Below are positions 63,855-64,000 of a stretch of 64,000 nucleotides of DNA, one piece after another. Below the pieces are notes generated by a model. The model was not told the DNA's origin. It worked only from the letters and a program-made list of their open reading frames with translations, and searched no databases. Origin of the DNA: Entomohabitans teleogrylli. GTDB lineage: Bacteria; Pseudomonadota; Gammaproteobacteria; Enterobacterales; Enterobacteriaceae. Position 1 is the first letter of the stretch. Each line of letters starts with the position of its first letter. The DNA lies in the NCBI RefSeq assembly GCF_001484765.1, contig NZ_KQ947377.1, positions 312,437 to 376,436 of the forward strand, written 5' to 3'. The translations under genes and the position numbers were made by a program.

Positions 63855-64000
63855 TGACTGACGCTGGCGGAGTATCTGGCAGTTTGAGATGTTGAGATAA
63901 GGAAAGGATTTGTCGGGGGGAGATGACTGATTACGCTCAGTTGATGGCGCAGCCCCAAAAATGAACCAGCAGGCAGGTACGACCCTTTCACTGGCGCATT

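Overview
The window is a stretch of an Enterobacterales chromosome. The selenocysteine tRNA gene matches the E. coli selC sequence as I know it along its whole length, there is a divergent cspH/cspG-type cold-shock pair, and the backbone is GC-rich. The T6SS gene order and the vgrG-eag-rhs set would suit a Pectobacteriaceae-like plant-associated enterobacterium, but genus is an inference I cannot confirm.

Layout. 1-1994: an octanucleotide tandem repeat, a decayed small gene, and an alpha/beta hydrolase. 1995-2089: selC. 2072-17822: a 15.7-kb integrative island bounded by an imperfect copy of the selC 3' end. It carries a P4-type integrase, an XRE/ImmA-type peptidase with a partner gene (toxin-antitoxin-like), a complete type I retron (msr-msd RNA, reverse transcriptase, PtuA-like ATPase, PtuB-like HNH protein), two uncharacterised proteins around an AlpA-like regulator, and a CP4-57-like tail (YfjP-type GTPase, WYL regulator, exported protein, DUF932, RadC, CbeA/CbtA-type antitoxin and toxin). 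17823-19333: an AT-rich orphan gene pair. 19860-23285: backbone-like genes (YdhS-like flavoprotein, a LysR gene missing its DNA-binding N-terminus, cspH/cspG).

23583-32353 is a graveyard of displaced Rhs C-terminal tips and immunity genes on the minus strand: PIN-like, nucleotidyltransferase-like, restriction-endonuclease-like and unknown toxin tips, Rhs-core debris, one ISAs1/H-repeat element and a GC-rich segment of unknown nature. It lies directly downstream of an intact PAAR-Rhs-AHH nuclease gene, its Eag chaperone and a VgrG with an unusual N-terminal extension (32367-40143).

40904-60637 is a single packed minus-strand type VI secretion operon: tssB-C-E-F-G-tagH-J-K-L-H-regulator-vasI-tssA-M-vasL. 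The regulator resembles VasH but has lost the sigma-54 AAA+ domain. Two divergent hcp paralogues (61327-62447) and a RecF-like ATPase close the window.

How it works together: the T6SS builds the injector; Hcp, VgrG and the PAAR-Rhs protein form the projectile; the adjacent immunity gene protects the cell; and the array of orphan tips is a likely reservoir for swapping Rhs toxins by recombination. The selC island adds anti-phage functions. Reading was by eye, so single-base positions of small sites may be off by one.
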